Part shown: piece by piece, positions 1-6,086 of the stretch
How positions within the stretch are numbered: the stretch's first letter is position 1
Layout of the letters: the number at the start of each line of letters is the position of its first letter
DNA from: Clostridia bacterium
GTDB lineage: Bacteria > Bacillota > Clostridia > Christensenellales > Borkfalkiaceae
Reading direction: 5' to 3'
Assembly: GCA_017504065.1 (NCBI GenBank)
Contig: JAFVRU010000155.1
Location: 1-20,090, forward strand
Length of the DNA: 20,090 nt
Notes under the pieces: model-generated
What the model saw: the letters and a program-made list of their open reading frames with translations, nothing else
What the model was told of the DNA's origin: nothing
The model's database searches: none
Made by a program: the position numbers and the translations under genes

Positions 1-96
1 CTCGTGCAAGCCGTTGGCTAAAGATACGGAAAAGGCGTCCATTGCAAGCCCTACGCCCAACATCACGCTACGGAAAAAGAATAAAAAATCGAACAT
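1..96 (-). CDS. mntP: Manganese efflux pump MntP, N-terminal fragment (cut by window edge)
   Basis: Only the first 32 codons are in the window; the rest lies beyond position 1. The visible N-terminus has an aromatic first membrane helix and then the sequence GLAMDAFSVSLANG at about residues 16-29. This matches the helix-1 GxxMDAFxxSL signature of the MntP (DUF204/YebN) family of Mn(II) exporters; the Asp belongs to the conserved membrane acidic residues. The ATG is preceded by CAGGAG seven bases upstream. A good promoter and a perfect palindrome lie just upstream, which fits metal-dependent control. Family assignment is from recognised motif, and the missing C-terminal half means function cannot be fully checked. 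Confidence 0.8.
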   Translation of the reverse strand, partial: MFDFLFFFRSVMLGVGLAMDAFSVSLANGLHE

Positions 97-117
97 GGTT
101 GCTCCTGAAAGAAAAAT

Positions 118-140
118 CCAAGTATATCCGATATACTTGG
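118..140. promoter_or_regulatory. Perfect palindrome in the mntP leader, candidate metalloregulator operator
   Basis: Two 11-base arms, CCAAGTATATC and GATATACTTGG, are exact reverse complements around a single central base. The palindrome starts about 14 bases downstream of the mntP -10 box, a position where a bound repressor would block transcription. A DtxR/MntR-type repressor is the obvious candidate from the gene it controls, but the sequence is not an exact match to any consensus I can recall. It could also act as an RNA hairpin in the leader. Confidence 0.55.
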
Positions 141-153
141 ACGAGATATGTCT

Positions 154-183
154 ATTATACTACATTCCCCGCGTCGTTTTCAA
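154..183 (-). promoter_or_regulatory. Sigma-A-type promoter of mntP
   Basis: On the minus strand there is TTGAAA (178-183), an 18-base spacer and TATAAT (154-159). The start of mntP is about 58 bases downstream of the -10 box. The stretch 97-240 holds no gene other than this promoter and its palindrome. Confidence 0.7.
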
Positions 184-240
184 GCAATTTATACCGTCCA
201 CGAGCATCTTTTCTTTATTTTATGCCACGGGCGAATGCAA

Positions 241-639
241 TTATTCCTTGTTTTGCAACGCTTGTTCGGAAAGTCGCAAAATTTCCGCTCCGTATTTCTC
301 TTTCCCTTTTTTCAGCTTCCATTGATGAATCGGGTATGCAAACACCATTGGCGGACAACCAACCGCCATAAAAACAATCCCCAAAATCCATTTGCTCCAT
401 TCCAAAATCAACGTCAGCCCGAACCCGAACGTCAAACAACCGACTACGCCGAATACCAGCCCCCAAACCGTAGCCGTATTCCGCACTTTCGCGTCCAAAA
501 CTCGAATTTGTTCCACCGCCGTTGCCGCCGCTTTCGGCTTCTCTTCATACCGACGGCGAATACTCTCGATCTGTTTTTTCTCCGCTTCCGTCGGCGCGGA
601 ATACGTATATTCAAACGTTGTATTCTTCTTTTCTTCCAT
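241..639 (-). CDS. Conserved two-helix membrane protein, function unknown
   Basis: A 132-aa protein. It has a charged soluble N-terminus (FEYTYSAPTEAEKKQIESIR at about residues 9-28), two hydrophobic segments at about 57-79 and 83-102, and a Lys-rich C-terminal tail. The N-terminal FxYTYSA...EIxxIRxxY pattern and the later LDxxxxxTxT segment resemble a small family of uncharacterised Bacillota membrane proteins; this is recognition by eye. It is the last gene of the two-component operon, overlaps the 313-aa gene by 29 bases and has its own AAGGA ribosome site. No catalytic residues are visible. It may be a partner of the adjacent membrane protein. Confidence 0.65.
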   Translation of the reverse strand: MEEKKNTTFEYTYSAPTEAEKKQIESIRRRYEEKPKAAATAVEQIRVLDAKVRNTATVWGLVFGVVGCLTFGFGLTLILEWSKWILGIVFMAVGCPPMVFAYPIHQWKLKKGKEKYGAEILRLSEQALQNKE

Positions 640-1552
640 CTTTCGTTTCCTTCCGTTTTTTTCTTGCTTTCACGAGCATAAACACCCCAATCGCCACCGT
701 GAGCACACAAACAGCGCTCCCCGTAGCTACGTTCGCCCAAGCATAATTGCTCCCTTCCGAGAACGCGAACAGCAGCGAAGTTTGCAATGCGAAAATCGAA
801 ACCAGCGCGTCGGCAAGCCCGACGTTCCGCACCGCTTCCACCGTCAAATCCGATTGTTTCTGCGCTTTTATCGCATTATAGATCGCCATGACAATCTTAT
901 AGAACGCGTACGCCGCAAACGCGATTACCGTCCAACCTTCATGAATAAACGCTCTGTCCAAAAAGATAATTTGCAGAATGGGAATGAGCAAGATCAGCGG
1001 AATCACCGTCAACGACACGCCGCAAACGCAGTATTTGCGAAATTCCGTCCGCGCTTGTTCTTCCCGATCAAAAATCCCGTTTTTACTTTTTTTCCTATGG
1101 TAAAACACGATCCCGCTGCGCAAGAATACCAACAATCCGTAATACCAAGCTAGCGATCCGTACCAAAACGAGCCGTACACGATTGCAAGGACTACGTGCA
1201 GGAGCACGTACGCGACGTTAAAAATCAACGTGCAGAATGCGAAAATAATCGTCCGAAATCCGTACTGTTCGAGCATTTTCCTGCCGAACGCTGATTTCTT
1301 GATCCACCGAGTCAACCCCGCTTTTATCGACGGCGCAAAAATCACAATCGTGTATACCGTATACCCGAACGTTACCGCCGCGAGCCCGTAAAACACGTAG
1401 GAAAAGACCGCGAAAAACAGGCTTTGCGGACCGAGCACGGCAAACGTGATCGCGCCCGCGCAACAAAGCGCCGTGAGTACGTACCAAACGGCTAAAAATC
1501 CGCCTTTAGGTCTTTGGAGTTTTTGTAACAGTTCTTTCCACTTTGCATTCAT
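611..1552 (-). CDS. Polytopic membrane protein of the two-component operon, function unknown
   Basis: A 313-aa protein with about seven or eight hydrophobic segments (near residues 20-42, 45-72, 98-120, 125-147, 178-197, 205-225, 248-265 and 276-298). It has basic inter-helix stretches and a Lys/Arg-rich cytoplasmic tail. I recognise no transporter or enzyme motif. The start ATG overlaps the stop of the histidine kinase as ATGA, so translation is probably coupled to the kinase. That makes it either the output or a membrane partner of the sensor. An uncharacterised integral membrane protein next to a VanS-like kinase suggests an envelope-stress or antimicrobial-peptide sensing role, but this is inference from position only. 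Confidence 0.7.
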   Translation of the reverse strand: MNAKWKELLQKLQRPKGGFLAVWYVLTALCCAGAITFAVLGPQSLFFAVFSYVFYGLAAVTFGYTVYTIVIFAPSIKAGLTRWIKKSAFGRKMLEQYGFRTIIFAFCTLIFNVAYVLLHVVLAIVYGSFWYGSLAWYYGLLVFLRSGIVFYHRKKSKNGIFDREEQARTEFRKYCVCGVSLTVIPLILLIPILQIIFLDRAFIHEGWTVIAFAAYAFYKIVMAIYNAIKAQKQSDLTVEAVRNVGLADALVSIFALQTSLLFAFSEGSNYAWANVATGSAVCVLTVAIGVFMLVKARKKRKETKDGRKEEYNV

Positions 1553-2598
1553 CTTTCCAACTCTTTCAATACCACGGTAAACGCGCTACCCTTGCCAAGT
1601 TCGCTCTTGACGGAAATTTCCCCGCCGAGCACGTCGATTACCTTTTTCACGAGCGCAAGCCCCAACCCGTTCCCTTCCTGCGAATGGGAAGTATCGCCTT
1701 GGTAAAACTTATCGAAAATCCGCGCGCCTGCTTCGGGCGAAATTCCACAGCCCGTATCCGACACCGTAACTACGGCGTTTACGCCTTGTTTTTTTAAAGT
1801 AATCGCAACCCTGCCCCCCGCATTTGTAAATTTAATCGCGTTAGACAACAGGTTGTTCCAAACGATTTCCAAACAACTCGGCACGGACGTAATCTCCACT
1901 TCGTCCAAATCGCACACAAGCTCGATCGACTTCTTTTCCAATAAATCTTCGAACCCGAGCACCGACTCCGCGAGCGAATCGTGCAGCCGCACCCGTTCGT
2001 ACTCGTAACGAAGCCCTTGGTTTTCTAGCTTGTTGAGTTTCAAAACGTTATGGATCAAATTCGTCAAACGTTTGGTCGCGTCAACGATCGTTTGCGTGTA
2101 TTTGCTCCGCTTTTCCGCGTCCGTTTCCCTTTGCAACAGTCCGACGTAGTTTTGTATGATCGCGAGCGGCGTTTTTAATTCGTGCGAGATATTCGACACG
2201 AAATCGACGTGGAGCGTTTCACTCTTTTCCAGCTCCGCCGCCATCGCGTTCAAATTCTCTTTGATGAGATCGTAATCGTCGTATTTTTCGTAGGAATGAA
2301 TGGTCGTGAGCCGCGTGGAAAAATCCCCCGCCGCGATTTTTTCCGTCGCGGACAAGATCTCCTGCACGGGACGGTCGATCATGATTTTACGGCGCAACAG
2401 GTCCGCGCCCGTGCCGATTGCCGACAATGCAACGATAATCAAAAGCATGGTGATCGCCAAGATCCAACGATTGCCTTCCGTGCGTTCGTAAACGGGCATA
2501 AACAGCATTAGCGCAATGGTAACCGTCGTCGCAACCGTGCAAAAAAAGATCAGATATCCCTTGATCGACGAAGTTTTCCGCCGCGGCGCGTTTCTCAT
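1549..2598 (-). CDS. HAMP-containing sensor histidine kinase
   Basis: A 349-aa membrane histidine kinase. Two membrane helices (about 12-35 and 45-68) enclose a loop of only about ten residues, so there is no sizeable extracellular sensor. A HAMP linker (about 70-125) follows, then the H-box SNISHELKTPLA with phospho-acceptor His139, the N-box around Asn253, G1 box DTGCG (281-285), F box FDKFYQ (295-300) and G2 box GNGLGLAL (309-316). All catalytic boxes are intact. The start at 2598 was chosen over an upstream in-frame start at 2730 because it gives an ATGA overlap with the response regulator stop and the upstream version would lie inside that gene. The short loop is typical of kinases that sense within the membrane or through a partner protein, possibly the next gene. 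Confidence 0.93.
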   Translation of the reverse strand: MRNAPRRKTSSIKGYLIFFCTVATTVTIALMLFMPVYERTEGNRWILAITMLLIIVALSAIGTGADLLRRKIMIDRPVQEILSATEKIAAGDFSTRLTTIHSYEKYDDYDLIKENLNAMAAELEKSETLHVDFVSNISHELKTPLAIIQNYVGLLQRETDAEKRSKYTQTIVDATKRLTNLIHNVLKLNKLENQGLRYEYERVRLHDSLAESVLGFEDLLEKKSIELVCDLDEVEITSVPSCLEIVWNNLLSNAIKFTNAGGRVAITLKKQGVNAVVTVSDTGCGISPEAGARIFDKFYQGDTSHSQEGNGLGLALVKKVIDVLGGEISVKSELGKGSAFTVVLKELER

Positions 2599-3266
2599 TT
2601 CAACACCGCCTTGTACCCGAGCCCGTGCACCGTCAAAATTTCGAACCCGTCGCATTCCGCCGTCTTTTCGCGCAGCTTCGCCATGTACACGTCCACCGTC
2701 CGCGACGTCGCCGACGAATCGTAATCCCAAAACTCGTCCATGAGCGCCGAGCGCGTAAACGTCTTTTTCGGATAGGACAAGAGCTTGAATAATAAGTCGA
2801 ATTCCCGCGCGGTAAACGCGATTTCTTCGCCGTCTATAAACGCCGAACGTTCTTCGGAGTTCATTGTGAAGTTCCCAACGACGAGCTGGTGCTCCGTCTG
2901 AATTTTCGCGCGGCGCAACAATGCAGCAATTTTCATCATCAAAACGTCGATATCAAACGGTTTGGTTACGTAATCGTCGATCCCGAGCTTATACCCGTAC
3001 ATTTTAGACGGTTTATCGTCCTTTGCGGACATGAAAATAATCGGCGTAGTTTTATCGGTCGCGCGAATGGCTTCCGCCAACTCGAATCCGTCCATTTTCG
3101 GCATCATAATATCGCTGATGATTAGGGAAAAGGTCTTTTCTTGCAAGATTGCAAGCGCTTCTTCCCCGTCGTAGCAAGTAGAAACGTCGTACCCGTTGTC
3201 GCGCAAATACGCGCTAACGAACCCGTTCATCGCTTTATCGTCTTCCACCACCAAAATTTTCACCAT
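2595..3266 (-). CDS. OmpR/PhoB-family response regulator
   Basis: A 223-aa two-domain regulator. The receiver domain (1-about 118) has the acidic pocket E8/D9/D10, phospho-acceptor Asp52 (SDIMMPKMDG), switch Ser80 and Lys102 (VTKPF). The C-terminal half is a winged-helix DNA-binding domain with the typical FTAREFDLLFKLL start and a recognition segment ending in VHGLGYKA. It is phosphorylated by the kinase encoded immediately downstream (ATGA overlap) and is the first gene of a four-gene operon with its own promoter. Direct repeats in its own leader suggest autoregulation. The regulated targets cannot be told from the sequence. Confidence 0.95.
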   Translation of the reverse strand: MVKILVVEDDKAMNGFVSAYLRDNGYDVSTCYDGEEALAILQEKTFSLIISDIMMPKMDGFELAEAIRATDKTTPIIFMSAKDDKPSKMYGYKLGIDDYVTKPFDIDVLMMKIAALLRRAKIQTEHQLVVGNFTMNSEERSAFIDGEEIAFTAREFDLLFKLLSYPKKTFTRSALMDEFWDYDSSATSRTVDVYMAKLREKTAECDGFEILTVHGLGYKAVLK

Positions 3267-3312
3267 AGCCGATTCTCCTTATCCGTAGTATACCGTTTTG
3301 TCATTGACGATT

Positions 3313-3340
3313 TGTTTGTATTTTGTTAAAGTTTTGTAAA
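3313..3340 (-). promoter_or_regulatory. Three hexamer direct repeats at 11-bp period, candidate response-regulator box
   Basis: Read on the minus strand, TTTACA (3335-3340), TTAACA (3324-3329) and CAAACA (3313-3318) are each separated by five bases. Direct hexamers of the TTNACA type at 11-bp steps are how PhoP/PhoB-class regulators commonly bind. The array lies about 37-64 bases downstream of the expected transcription start, so binding there would favour repression or feedback. Confidence 0.4.
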
Positions 3341-3383
3341 ACTTGTCTATTTTACGCGCGATTGCTTTCGCGAAGTTTGTTTC

Positions 3384-3412
3384 ATTATAGCACATTTTTT
3401 ACCGAAAAACAA
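3384..3412 (-). promoter_or_regulatory. Promoter of the two-component operon
   Basis: On the minus strand there is TTGTTT (3407-3412), a 17-base spacer and TATAAT (3384-3389) preceded by TGTGC, giving an extended -10. The leader to the response regulator ATG at 3266 is about 110 bases. Confidence 0.7.
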
Positions 3413-3426
3413 GGTTCTTGAGAAGC

Positions 3427-3455
3427 AAAACGGACGAATTGCATATTCGTCCGTT
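3427..3455 (-). terminator. Hairpin terminator after the LRR lipoprotein gene
   Basis: Arms AACGGACGAAT (3429-3439) and ATTCGTCCGTT (3445-3455) are perfectly complementary with a five-base loop. On the minus strand the stem runs into TTTTGCTTCTC, a short U-rich tail. It lies about 105 bases past the LRR stop and just before the two-component promoter, so it separates the two transcription units. Confidence 0.6.
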
Positions 3456-3463
3456 GAATTTTC

Positions 3464-3560
3464 TCGAATGACAATAAGGGCAACGAATAAGCAACACCCT
3501 TGCGCCACCGAAAGATAGAAAATCATAGTCAAGGCATTGCCTTGTCAAGACGTGGTCTTG
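3464..3560. repeat. Intergenic repeat segment: shared 23-mer plus two small tandem hairpins
   Basis: The bases 3464-3486 match 9053-9075 at about 21 of 23 positions (core GAATGACAATAAGGG). Next to the LRR stop codon there are two perfect small palindromes: CAAGGCA-T-TGCCTTG (3530-3544) and CAAGAC-GTG-GTCTTG (3546-3560). No gene fits here. The pattern suggests fragments of a dispersed intergenic repeat family. Confidence 0.45.
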
Positions 3561-5243
3561 TTATTCCCAAACGGTCGGCGCGCCGTTTACGTAATGCCAA
3601 TAATTGCCGTCTGTCGTCGGTTGCGTTTCGCTATACCAATACACAGGACAGTCGGAATCATTCCAATCCAAATCCCAACCGATCATCGGCTTACTTGCAC
3701 GTTCGCAATATATAGTTAAACTATCGCAATAAGCAAAAGCAGAAGAAGCAATACTCGTTACACCATTGGGAATGATTATGTTCGTCAAACTATCGCAATT
3801 ATAGAACGCCCAAGCACCGATACTTGTTAAGTTATCGGAAAGGCGTATGCTCGTCAGGCTGATACATCCGTAGAACACATCTTGACCAATACTCGTTACG
3901 CCGTTGGGAATGACTATGTTCGTCAAACTATCGCAATTATAGAACGCATATCTACCAATACTTGTTAAGTTATCGGGAAGGAGTATGTTCTTCAGGCTGA
4001 TACATTCGTAGAACGCATATTGGCCAATACTCGTTACGCCATCAATGATTTGTATGCCCGTCAAGCTACTACAATAAGAAAATACGTTATCGCCAATACT
4101 TGTTACACCGGCGGGAATCACTATATTTGTCAAGCTACTACAATGAGAGAATGCGAACTTGTCGATACTTGTTACGCCAGCGGGAATATCTATGCTCGTT
4201 AAACTACTACAATTCAAGAATGTGGACTTGCCGATACTTGTTACGCCAGCGGGGATATCTATGCTCGTCAAGCTACCGCAATCCTTGAACGCATTTTCAG
4301 CGATAGCCCCGCCCGTTATCGTTACCGCCTTTAAAGACTCGGGAACGTAATCGTTCCCATGCGTAGAACTTGTTCCACCAAAGATGTAACCGAAATACGT
4401 ATCATATATCGCATTCTTCGCTGCTCCAACGAACGGTAAGCGCATTTCCGATAAGCTACTGCAACCTTTGAACGCCGAACCGCCGATACTTGTTACGTTA
4501 TCGGGAACGTCAATACTCGTCAAACTACTGCAACCCGCAAACGCTGAAGCACCAATCTCGGTTACTCCGTCCAACAGTTTTACGCTCGTCAAATTCCTAC
4601 AACCTATGAACGCATTTGCGGCAATAACCCCGCCTGCTATCGTTACCGTCTTTAAAGAAGCGGGAACGTAATCGTTACTATCCTTAGAACTTGTTCCACC
4701 AAAGATGGAGCCGAAATACGTATCATAATACGTTGCGTTCTTCTCTACTCCAACAAACGGTAAGCGCATTTCCGATAAGCTACTGCAGCCCTTAAACGCT
4801 GAATCACCGATGAATGTTACGCTATCCGAGATCGTTATATTCTTCAAACTACTACAATCTTCAAACACCGAACGTCCAATGAATGTTACGCTATCGGGAA
4901 TATGGATACTCGTCAAGTTGCTACAACCTGCAAACATAGAAGGAGCGATGGTTTTTAAACCGTCGGGAAGTATTACACTCGTCAAGTTGCTACAATCCTT
5001 GAACGCCCCCGCTGCGATATCTGTAATGGTAATCTTACCAATTTTTGTGGGAATATGCAACTCCGACAGTTGTTTTCCTTCTCGAGTTAAGCCCGTAATT
5101 TCCCCGTCTTTCACAATAAATACGCTCTTGGCAACTTCCACGACGTTGTCCATCTTATCCTTCTCGCCGCAAGCAGTTATCCCCAACGCCAGCGTTGCGC
5201 CACAGAATATTACTGCTAAAAGTTTCAAAAGTTTGTTTTTCAT
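3561..5243 (-). CDS. BspA-like leucine-rich-repeat lipoprotein
   Basis: A 560-aa surface protein. The N-terminus is a lipoprotein signal (MKNKLLKLL, hydrophobic core, lipobox ITAC at about residue 25), so it should be anchored to the outer face of the membrane. From about residue 60 to 525 it is built of roughly 23-residue LRR_5/BspA units of the form LTSIxIPxGVTSIGxxAFxxCSS. Two units are interrupted by closely related insertions of about 45 residues (encoded near 4590-4775 and 4290-4460), so part of the protein arose by internal duplication. The C-terminus is non-repetitive. ATG 5243 was chosen over 5264 because AGGAG lies seven bases upstream and the signal peptide then starts correctly. 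Family members often mediate adhesion, but the partner is unknown. Confidence 0.9.
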   Translation of the reverse strand: MKNKLLKLLAVIFCGATLALGITACGEKDKMDNVVEVAKSVFIVKDGEITGLTREGKQLSELHIPTKIGKITITDIAAGAFKDCSNLTSVILPDGLKTIAPSMFAGCSNLTSIHIPDSVTFIGRSVFEDCSSLKNITISDSVTFIGDSAFKGCSSLSEMRLPFVGVEKNATYYDTYFGSIFGGTSSKDSNDYVPASLKTVTIAGGVIAANAFIGCRNLTSVKLLDGVTEIGASAFAGCSSLTSIDVPDNVTSIGGSAFKGCSSLSEMRLPFVGAAKNAIYDTYFGYIFGGTSSTHGNDYVPESLKAVTITGGAIAENAFKDCGSLTSIDIPAGVTSIGKSTFLNCSSLTSIDIPAGVTSIDKFAFSHCSSLTNIVIPAGVTSIGDNVFSYCSSLTGIQIIDGVTSIGQYAFYECISLKNILLPDNLTSIGRYAFYNCDSLTNIVIPNGVTSIGQDVFYGCISLTSIRLSDNLTSIGAWAFYNCDSLTNIIIPNGVTSIASSAFAYCDSLTIYCERASKPMIGWDLDWNDSDCPVYWYSETQPTTDGNYWHYVNGAPTVWE

Positions 5244-5280
5244 AACACTTCTCCTAAAAAACAAGGCTCATTACATTTTC

Positions 5281-5309
5281 ATTATAGCACTTTACCATGC
5301 AAAACGCAA
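5281..5309 (-). promoter_or_regulatory. Promoter of the LRR lipoprotein gene
   Basis: Minus strand: TTGCGT (5304-5309), 17 bases, TATAAT (5281-5286) preceded by GTGC. The segment GTGCTATAATGAAA is nearly the same as in the two-component promoter at 3384-3412. Confidence 0.7.
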
Positions 5310-5310
5310 G

Positions 5311-5340
5311 TAAAAACTCGGCTTGTATTTCAGCCGAGTT
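5311..5340 (-). terminator. Intrinsic terminator of the feo-phosphatase operon
   Basis: Arms AACTCGGCT (5315-5323) and AGCCGAGTT (5332-5340) pair perfectly around an eight-base loop. On the minus strand the stem is followed by a run of T. It starts about six bases after the phosphatase stop codon. Confidence 0.85.
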
Positions 5341-5345
5341 CATTT

Positions 5346-5807
5346 TCAATGCAATGCCTTTAACAGTCCTTGTAAGCCGCGAAAAATGTCTTTGTACGCG
5401 AGCGCGTAATCGTCTGTGTACCAAGGATCGGCAACGTCGCCGCTTTCCCCTACGTACGAGAGCAGTTTTTTGCATTTTTCGCCGTTTTTCGAGCCCAAAA
5501 TCCCCTTTGCGCGGCGAACGTTCGACTCGTCCATGCACAAAAACAAATCGTAATTCTCGCCGTCCGAAGCCGTCAAAACTCGCGCTCGTTTCTCGTCGCA
5601 AGAAATTCCCTTTTCTTTGAGTAACGCTTTAACAGGCGCGTACACGGGCGCTCCGCGACCGTTCCAACAGTTCTCGTTAGACACCGCCGACGACGCGATC
5701 ATAAATTCGCTTTCCCGACCCGCTTTGCGGACAAGATCTTTGAGTACGTATTCCGCCATCGGGGAACGGCAAATATTCCCATGACAAACGAACATAATTC
5801 TATACAT
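5346..5807 (-). CDS. Low-molecular-weight protein-tyrosine phosphatase
   Basis: A 153-aa cytoplasmic enzyme of the LMW-PTP/arsenate-reductase fold. The N-terminal P-loop is CHGNICRS, with nucleophile Cys8 and Arg14 in the C-x5-R motif, and the general acid is Asp127 in DPWY. Length is typical (about 150 aa). It should hydrolyse phosphotyrosine in proteins; family members in Bacillota often counter tyrosine kinases of capsule synthesis. Start 5807 puts AGGAG seven bases upstream and the catalytic loop at its usual position; the longer in-frame version overlaps the neighbour heavily. It overlaps the Cys-rich peptide gene by eight bases, so it is read from the feo operon, an unexpected partner for an iron-uptake cluster. 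Confidence 0.92.
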   Translation of the reverse strand: MYRIMFVCHGNICRSPMAEYVLKDLVRKAGRESEFMIASSAVSNENCWNGRGAPVYAPVKALLKEKGISCDEKRARVLTASDGENYDLFLCMDESNVRRAKGILGSKNGEKCKKLLSYVGESGDVADPWYTDDYALAYKDIFRGLQGLLKALH

Positions 5808-5988
5808 TGTCTTGCTCCTGCTCCGAATCGGCTTTTTCCGTTTTTGCCGAACCGCAAGTGCCCGACATAGCACACCCCGAGCAGCCGCAGCCGCAACCGC
5901 CGCCCTTGCCCGTTTTCTTTTTCCAAACCGTTACGCCGATAAACGCCGCAACCGCGGCTACTGCCGCAATTATAATCACGATATCCAT
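5800..5988 (-). CDS. FeoB-associated Cys-rich membrane protein
   Basis: A 62-aa peptide. It has one N-terminal membrane helix (about residues 3-21), a short basic stretch (WKKKTGKG), and a Cys cluster GCGCGCSGCAMSGTCG (about 31-46) followed by an acidic tail. This is the layout of the FeoB-associated Cys-rich family that follows feoB in many Bacillota. It is thought to assist ferrous iron transport, perhaps by metal binding at the cytoplasmic mouth of FeoB; that role is not established. AAGGAG precedes the start, and the gene sits 98 bases after feoB. Confidence 0.88.
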   Translation of the reverse strand: MDIVIIIAAVAAVAAFIGVTVWKKKTGKGGGCGCGCSGCAMSGTCGSAKTEKADSEQEQDNV

Positions 5989-6013
5989 AAAAATTTTCTC
6001 CTTGTACGTTGTT

Positions 6014-6051
6014 GTACCTGCTCCGCGGGCACATAAACGCGGGGCAGGTAC
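6014..6051 (-). other. Strong hairpin between feoB and the Cys-rich peptide gene
   Basis: Arms GTACCTGCTCCGCG (6014-6027) and CGCGGGGCAGGTAC (6038-6051) give a 14-bp stem with one G-U pair and a ten-base loop. There is no T-run after it on the minus strand, so it is probably not an intrinsic terminator. It may protect the feoB message end or set the ratio of feoB to downstream genes. Confidence 0.5.
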
Positions 6052-6086
6052 GTATATAAGGTGCTTTTTCTATAAGCTGTGTAAGT

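Noticed and set aside
392..1153. Long plus-strand frame of 253 codons
   Set aside because: Low-complexity Arg/Phe/Ser-rich product, opposite a coherent membrane protein with coupled start.
2599..2730. Longer N-terminus for the histidine kinase
   Set aside because: Would lie fully inside the response regulator gene and gives an Arg/Gly-rich stretch before the first membrane helix; the ATGA overlap start fits better.
4020..5313. Several plus-strand open frames across the first LRR gene
   Set aside because: They are antisense shadows of the repeat codons, with no ribosome sites, and the minus-strand product has a clear signal peptide and LRR pattern.
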